Source: an uncultured Bacteroides sp. (lineage in GTDB: Bacteria > Bacteroidota > Bacteroidia > Bacteroidales > Bacteroidaceae). From it: a stretch of 47,618 nucleotides of DNA. Within the stretch, counting starts at the first letter, position 1. The number at the start of each line of letters is the position of its first letter. The position numbers and the translations under genes were made by a program. The notes below the pieces were generated by a model, which made no database searches, was not told the DNA's origin, and saw only the letters and a program-made list of their open reading frames with translations. The DNA is taken from NCBI GenBank assembly GCA_905197435.1, contig CAJJYX010000003.1, positions 1 to 47,618 of the forward strand, given 5' to 3'. This document shows, piece after piece, positions 44,536 to 47,618 of the stretch.

Positions 44536-44545
44536 GCAAATTTAC
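44536..44545 (-). promoter_or_regulatory. -7 box and/or IntDOT-type attachment core
   Basis: The minus strand reads GTAAATTTGC, an exact fit to the CTnDOT core GTAnnTTTGC. It also contains TAAATTTG, an exact -7 box 18 bases from the recombinase start. No -33 TTTG is found at 19-21 bases, which weakens the promoter reading slightly. A junction role would put the right end of the element here. Confidence 0.4.
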
Positions 44546-45359
44546 CTGTTTTATAAGCGTTCTTCGATATGCAAAACTATGACAATCAGTGTAATATATC
44601 GCTGGTTCAAATTATTTAATCCGCTCTTCGTTACCTTATCCCTATCGGTAACAGCCCTGCTAACGATTTGGTAACCGAATATCCTCAATAAGCCTCGCTT
44701 TTTTGCTTTTCCTTTATGTGGAAGAATATAGAGAAATAGCTAATTACCAATAGATTGCGTTATGCTTTCTTTTCGTTTCCATTTAGGGGTAGCAAAACGA
44801 AATGCGAGAGATTTAATATGAATTGCGCTGAAAATTAATAAGATACGATTCGGGCGTTTCAAATCATTTTGCGACATATTGAAGAATAAAGTGACAAAAC
44901 GACCGTCTACCTCCCTTACCAGAATAGTATAAAGTGAAACCGCACAGGCTTTATACAATAAAGATATAAAATATCCTCGACTTATCCAAACACCCACTTG
45001 GAAGCATCGGTTAAATACCGCTTAAAAGCCCTTTAAATAAAGGATTTACAGCCTTTATTATTTTCTCCATACATCCCTATACATATTGGCTTAAAAGAGC
45101 ATTTTAAAGCCTTTATTATCTCAGATCTTCCACCATGGGAGTGATATGCTGATTTGTTAAACAAGTGTTAAAGGGGTTACACTTTTCCAACTTGGGGTTA
45201 CAGTTTGGGGTTACAAATCGCAAAAAAAAAACGCCCGAATATTGGGGTATATGTATTATAAAAATGGCTCTAAAATAGAAAAACCTTGTTTTTTACACCC
45301 TATATGTACATTGGGTTGTATTTGTAGTAAATAATAAGATGTTGATTATTAGATAATTA
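44546..45359. other. Gene-poor AT-rich region right of the recombinases
   Basis: No supported gene in about 800 bases. It holds two copies of GCCTTTATTAT (about 45052 and 45110) and three copies of GGGGTTACA (45173-45215). One minus-strand frame (44740-44997) has no recognisable features. This is probably the boundary between the conjugative-element end and prophage DNA. Confidence 0.5.
45173..45215 (+). repeat. Three GGGGTTACA direct repeats
   Basis: Exact copies at 45173-45181, 45194-45202 and 45207-45215 (spacing 21 and 13). The last two share the longer word TTGGGGTTACA. Iteron-like or protein-binding sites near the edge of mobile DNA; function unknown. Confidence 0.55.
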
Positions 45360-45391
45360 CTTGCATAATTGGGATAAAATACCTATATTTG
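45360..45391 (+). promoter_or_regulatory. Promoter of candidate small RNA
   Basis: The -7 box TATATTTG (45384-45391) matches TAnnTTTG exactly; CTTG at 45360-45363 is a -33-like element with a 20-base spacer. Predicted start is near 45397. Confidence 0.55.
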
Positions 45392-45393
45392 CA

Positions 45394-45606
45394 TAGATTC
45401 AAGCTGAATATTGTGTGTTGCTGTGTGAAATAGACGCGTCGAAGTGTTCCCGGTTTCATTACCGGGGCACTTTAAAACAGTGAATCTAGCCAATTCGTTA
45501 TATAAGTATCAGGATATGGGCTTTAGTCTATTTTTTTAAGGTGATAAGATTGTTGTTCGCGTGAGGCTGTCCCATTTTCTGCATAGATTTGAGGCAGCCT
45601 CTTTTA
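45394..45606 (+). ncRNA. Candidate structured small RNA
   Basis: Directly after the promoter, TAGATTCA (45394-45401) pairs with TGAATCTA (45481-45488), closing a domain. Inside it is a strong hairpin AAGTGTTCCCGGT (45442-45454) with ACCGGGGCACTTT (45461-45473). Downstream, GAGGCTG...CAGCCTC (45563-45601) followed by TTTTAT is an intrinsic-terminator-like structure. No reading frame of note is present. The transcript would be about 210 nucleotides, or about 95 if it ends after the closing stem. It lies between the island and the phage repressor genes and could belong to either. Confidence 0.5.
45563..45606 (+). terminator. Intrinsic terminator of the candidate small RNA
   Basis: A GAGGCTG/CAGCCTC stem with a 25-base interior that includes TGCATAGATT, a word also present at the small RNA 5' end, then TTTTAT. 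The T-run is on the plus strand, so it serves rightward transcription. Confidence 0.5.
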
Positions 45607-45617
45607 TAATTAGTAGT

Positions 45618-45875
45618 ATGGAAGGAAAATTAGTGGTTTCTTTTGATTTTGTAAATGAAAACGACCTGAATATCGTTGATCAGAGATATTGTAACACGCT
45701 AATCGCTCCAGTATGTGGTGAAAACGTGACAATAAACGATTATGTTGATTTTCAATTAGCTCTTACAAGTTTCCTAAATTGTTATTTAACAGATGATTTA
45801 TCGCGTCATCTCGTTTCCCGTCTCCCAATTGAGATAAGTTTAACGGAACAACATAATAGTGAGTTTGATAAATAA
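45618..45875 (+). CDS. Small acidic protein, unassigned
   Basis: An 85-residue frame from the ATG at 45618, beginning MEGKLVVSFDFVNENDLNIV, with a well-mixed composition that could be genuine. No family recognised. It begins 12 bases after the terminator-like structure and its last 113 bases overlap the minus-strand frame ending at 45763, so one of the two may be false or they form a convergent overlapping pair. No ribosome-binding site is evident, which is common in this phylum. Confidence 0.4.
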   Translation: MEGKLVVSFDFVNENDLNIVDQRYCNTLIAPVCGENVTINDYVDFQLALTSFLNCYLTDDLSRHLVSRLPIEISLTEQHNSEFDK

Positions 45876-46119
45876 AATCTGCTATTCTCTGGACTTCCGA
45901 AGAGTCGCACTTTATACGAACATCTTCCGCTATTCCAGTAGAAAAATGTTGAATTACGTATCTTTCTATTGTAATATTGCATTCTGGAAATTTATAATGC
46001 AGTTTATCCATTTCCTGCCAAAACTCCCTATTATTTTGTTCCCCTTTTCTTTTATGGGCAAAATCTATAAATAATTCGTTATAAACAGCTTTGCACTGAT
46101 ATGTTGCTTTTTTCTTCAT
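45763..46119 (-). CDS. Hypothetical phage-region protein
   Basis: A 118-residue protein starting MKKKATYQCKAVYNELFIDF, charged, with no signal peptide or membrane segment; no family recognised. It lies 49 bases downstream of the repressor gene on the same strand and is probably co-transcribed as part of a lysogeny operon. The 3' end overlaps the plus-strand frame at 45618-45875. Confidence 0.55.
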   Translation of the reverse strand: MKKKATYQCKAVYNELFIDFAHKRKGEQNNREFWQEMDKLHYKFPECNITIERYVIQHFSTGIAEDVRIKCDSSEVQRIADFIYQTHYYVVPLNLSQLGDGKRDDAINHLLNNNLGNL

Positions 46120-46168
46120 TTGTGTAGAATTAAATTATTAATATCTGATTATCATTCAATTATTATCT

Positions 46169-46666
46169 TTATTTTATGATCGGGACATCGGGTTGCGCAG
46201 AAGAACCTGATATACGCAATGAGCTCCGCTTTTTTTGGGCAGTTTCTGCATGGGAGCTGAAGTTTGTTGTTGGGGATTCCTGCTGTTTTTCTAATTGAGC
46301 AAGTTTAGTTTCTAATTCTTTTATTCTTTTTTCTTTTTCCACAAGAATTTTCTCTTGTAGTTTCTTGTAATCTTCATACATATTATATACATACGTAGCA
46401 TCAGTTGTATTAGGTGTAACAGTGTTTTCATGTTTTTGCTCATCTTTTAGCATAGAGCCACGCCCTGTTATTAACCAATCAACATTGATTTCAAACTTGT
46501 TTGATATGTCGTATATTATATCATAAGAAGGTTTGGCCTTTTTGTCTCTGAAAAGCCGAGATATTTTTTCGGAACTATTGTATCCTAATTCTTTTGATAA
46601 TGAGAGGCTATTCAATGATTTATATTGCATAAAAGCCTTAATTCTATCCACTATGTTATTGTTCAT
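46169..46666 (-). CDS. XRE-family phage repressor
   Basis: A 165-residue protein. The N-terminal helix-turn-helix (about 7-65: IKAFMQYKSLNSLSLSKELG, SSEKISRLFRDKKAKPSYDI, FEINVDWLITGRGSM) is typical of CI-like repressors of Bacteroides prophages. A coiled coil (about 90-130, KKLQEKILVEKEKRIKELET) follows, likely for dimerisation. There is no LexA-like peptidase domain, so it would not be cleaved after DNA damage; the downstream antirepressor may instead release it. It is divergent from the early genes across a 134-base control region. Confidence 0.8.
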   Translation of the reverse strand: MNNNIVDRIKAFMQYKSLNSLSLSKELGYNSSEKISRLFRDKKAKPSYDIIYDISNKFEINVDWLITGRGSMLKDEQKHENTVTPNTTDATYVYNMYEDYKKLQEKILVEKEKRIKELETKLAQLEKQQESPTTNFSSHAETAQKKRSSLRISGSSAQPDVPIIK

Positions 46667-46712
46667 AAAAGTTAAATTTCATACATGTTTGAAAAATAAT
46701 ATCTATTTTCTT

Positions 46713-46744
46713 GCAGTATTTCAAATAAGTTTGTAATATTGCAG
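46713..46744. promoter_or_regulatory. Candidate operator/promoter of the phage switch
   Basis: TGCAGTATT (46713-46721) and AATATTGCA (46736-46744) form an inverted repeat with one mismatch. The right half overlaps a -7-like TAATATTG (46735-46742) that would drive the early gene at 46801. GTTTGAAA/TTTCAAAT makes a second dyad at about 46688-46726. Repressor binding here would block early transcription. Confidence 0.45.
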
Positions 46745-46800
46745 TGGGTTTAATATAAACCGCGCCAAATATAGCAATTTTAATCCAATAAATATTGAAT

Positions 46801-47046
46801 ATGGGACAAGTAATTAAGTTAGGCGCACAAGGCAAGAAGGAACTTGCTGTCGCCTTTAAAGTAACAATGGCCTATGTCGGACAGGTGTTGTCTGGTCAGA
46901 AAAAGGGTGGTAAAGCTCCGGCAATCTGGGAAGCCGCCAAGAAACGGAACGACAGTAAGCTGTACAATGTTGACGAAATCGTCAAGCATGAAACAGTCAA
47001 AATCCTCGACAACAAGGGTAATGTGAAAGCGGAACGTACTAATTAA
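46801..47046 (+). CDS. Cro-like small DNA-binding protein
   Basis: An 81-residue protein from the ATG at 46801. The N-terminal helix-turn-helix-like segment reads KKELAVAFKVTMAYVGQVLS and is followed by a basic tail and a C-terminal strand region (YNVDEIVKHETVKILDNKGN). First gene rightwards from the switch region, divergent from the repressor: the place of a cro-type regulator. The same helix-turn-helix pattern recurs in the C-terminus of the BRO-type gene that follows 12 bases later. Confidence 0.65.
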   Translation: MGQVIKLGAQGKKELAVAFKVTMAYVGQVLSGQKKGGKAPAIWEAAKKRNDSKLYNVDEIVKHETVKILDNKGNVKAERTN

Positions 47047-47058
47047 TAATGTATTATT

Positions 47059-47618
47059 ATGGAAACACTGAACAACAACCAGCAGACAACAGGTCTGCAA
47101 TTCTTCTCCGATGAGGATATCAATGCCAACATCAGAATGCTGATGATCGACGAAAGCCCGTGGTTTGTAGGCAGGGATATTGCACTTTCGTTAGGTTATA
47201 ATGACCCTGTATCAGCAATTACGCAACACGTTGATAATGAGGATAGGGTAAAACACCCTATCCCTGATAATCAGGGATTTATGCAAACCACGACAGTTAT
47301 CAATGAAAGCGGCATGTACGCCCTTATTTTCGGATCCAAGCTGCCGACGGCTAAAGCATTCAAAAGATGGGTAACTAACGAGGTTCTCCCCTCCATCCGC
47401 CGTACCGGCGGCTACTCCGTTCGTCCGGCACAGCGTCCGACGCTTCCTGCGCCCAAGTACCGTCCGGACTTCATCGAATGGAAACAGGCTGTGTGCCGTT
47501 ATCTCAATCGGAATGACCTGAAAACGGTCGCCGCCAACATGAAAGTCACCTACTCCCATGTATGCAAGGTGTATTCCGGCAACACAATGAGCCGCCGTAT
47601 AGCCGACAGGCTGACGAA
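47059..47618 (+). CDS. BRO-N antirepressor, 3' end outside window
   Basis: 186 codons are visible and the frame is open to the window edge. The BRO-N domain covers about 12-120: PWFVGRDIALSLGYNDPVSA, then ESGMYALIFGSKLPTAKAFK and RWVTNEVLPSIRRTGGY, all diagnostic. The rest (WKQAVCRYLNRNDLKTVAAN, MKVTYSHVCKVYSGNTMSRR) is a helix-turn-helix resembling the preceding small protein. BRO/Ant proteins act as phage antirepressors or regulators. The product's C-terminus is unknown. Confidence 0.85.
   Translation, partial: METLNNNQQTTGLQFFSDEDINANIRMLMIDESPWFVGRDIALSLGYNDPVSAITQHVDNEDRVKHPIPDNQGFMQTTTVINESGMYALIFGSKLPTAKAFKRWVTNEVLPSIRRTGGYSVRPAQRPTLPAPKYRPDFIEWKQAVCRYLNRNDLKTVAANMKVTYSHVCKVYSGNTMSRRIADRLT

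Larger units (their letters stand above)
26904..44545. mobile_element. Conjugative-element-like segment (CTnDOT-type regulators, no transfer genes)
   Basis: Tat remnants, rteA-rteB, DUF3408, a sigma-like gene, two Xis-like genes, defence cargo and a dual-recombinase module at the right end mark this as part of a Bacteroides integrative element. tetQ, ermF, rteC, mob and tra genes are not present in the window. It is either a decayed relic, a smaller mobilisable island, or one arm of an element whose remaining part lies elsewhere. The right boundary is taken just upstream of the recombinase at 43288-44517; the left one, next to the PUL, is approximate. Confidence 0.6.
45600..47618. mobile_element. 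Prophage control region, left end of a prophage
   Basis: XRE repressor plus a small gene leftwards, and a cro-like gene and BRO-type antirepressor rightwards, are the immunity region of a temperate phage. No structural or integration genes lie in the window; they would be expected to the right. The left phage boundary is not visible. Confidence 0.6.

Noticed and set aside
44740..44997. 85-codon minus-strand frame
   Set aside because: No family features, isolated in an AT-rich gap, and no neighbouring operon.
45394..45488. Retron-type msr/msd RNA
   Set aside because: Flanking inverted repeats suggested it, but no reverse transcriptase gene is present nearby.
1..47618. tRNA gene as an integration target
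   Set aside because: No cloverleaf or tRNA 3' end was recognised near any recombinase or at the PUL borders by eye; a tRNAscan run would settle it.

Overview
The window is Bacteroidales DNA, most likely Bacteroides, Phocaeicola or a close gut relative. It carries a SusC/SusD polysaccharide utilization locus (PUL) with a hybrid two-component regulator. Promoters have TAnnTTTG -7 boxes rather than E. coli-type -10/-35 boxes. It also holds RteA/RteB-type regulators, DUF3408 and tyrosine recombinases typical of Bacteroides conjugative elements. I see no rRNA, tRNA or CRISPR array.

Left edge (1-4787): a leftward module of two tyrosine recombinases and a small RhuM-like protein, followed by a long structured element. 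After it lies a graveyard holding a truncated recombinase and other decayed coding scraps.

4788-26745 is a complete beta-mannan/glucomannan PUL. A divergent hybrid sensor (HTCS) faces an operon of GH5 mannanase, CE7 acetyl esterase, SusC, SusD, surface glycan-binding protein, GH26 mannanase, GH130 mannosylglucose phosphorylase, GPH sugar symporter, AGE-family epimerase, SGNH acetylesterase and GH3 glucosidase. The order GH26 - GH130 - symporter - epimerase is the one known from Bacteroides fragilis. Surface and periplasmic enzymes deacetylate the polymer and cut it to mannobiose. The epimerase turns mannobiose into mannosylglucose, and GH130 phosphorolyses that to mannose 1-phosphate and glucose.

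26959-44545 is conjugative-element-like DNA abutting the PUL: a dead tatA, a tatC, rteA, rteB, DUF3408, a sigma-like gene and two Xis-like genes. AT-rich cargo follows: a PIN-like protein, a DUF4143 AAA ATPase, and a 1038-residue single-chain SIR2-pAgo protein (probable NAD-depleting anti-plasmid/phage defence). It ends with a second paired-recombinase module built like the left one. No tetQ and no tra or mob genes are in the window, so the element is partial, decayed or dependent on other elements for transfer.

44546-47618 is a gene-poor stretch with a candidate small RNA. A prophage control region follows: XRE repressor, divergent early genes, and a BRO-type antirepressor cut by the window end.

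The strongest signals are the SIR2-pAgo fusion on a mobile element, a family of long hairpin elements with compensatory changes, the duplicated dual-recombinase module, the dead Tat gene pair, and an exactly 33-bp-phased repeat array on the promoter of the ATPase/pAgo pair.
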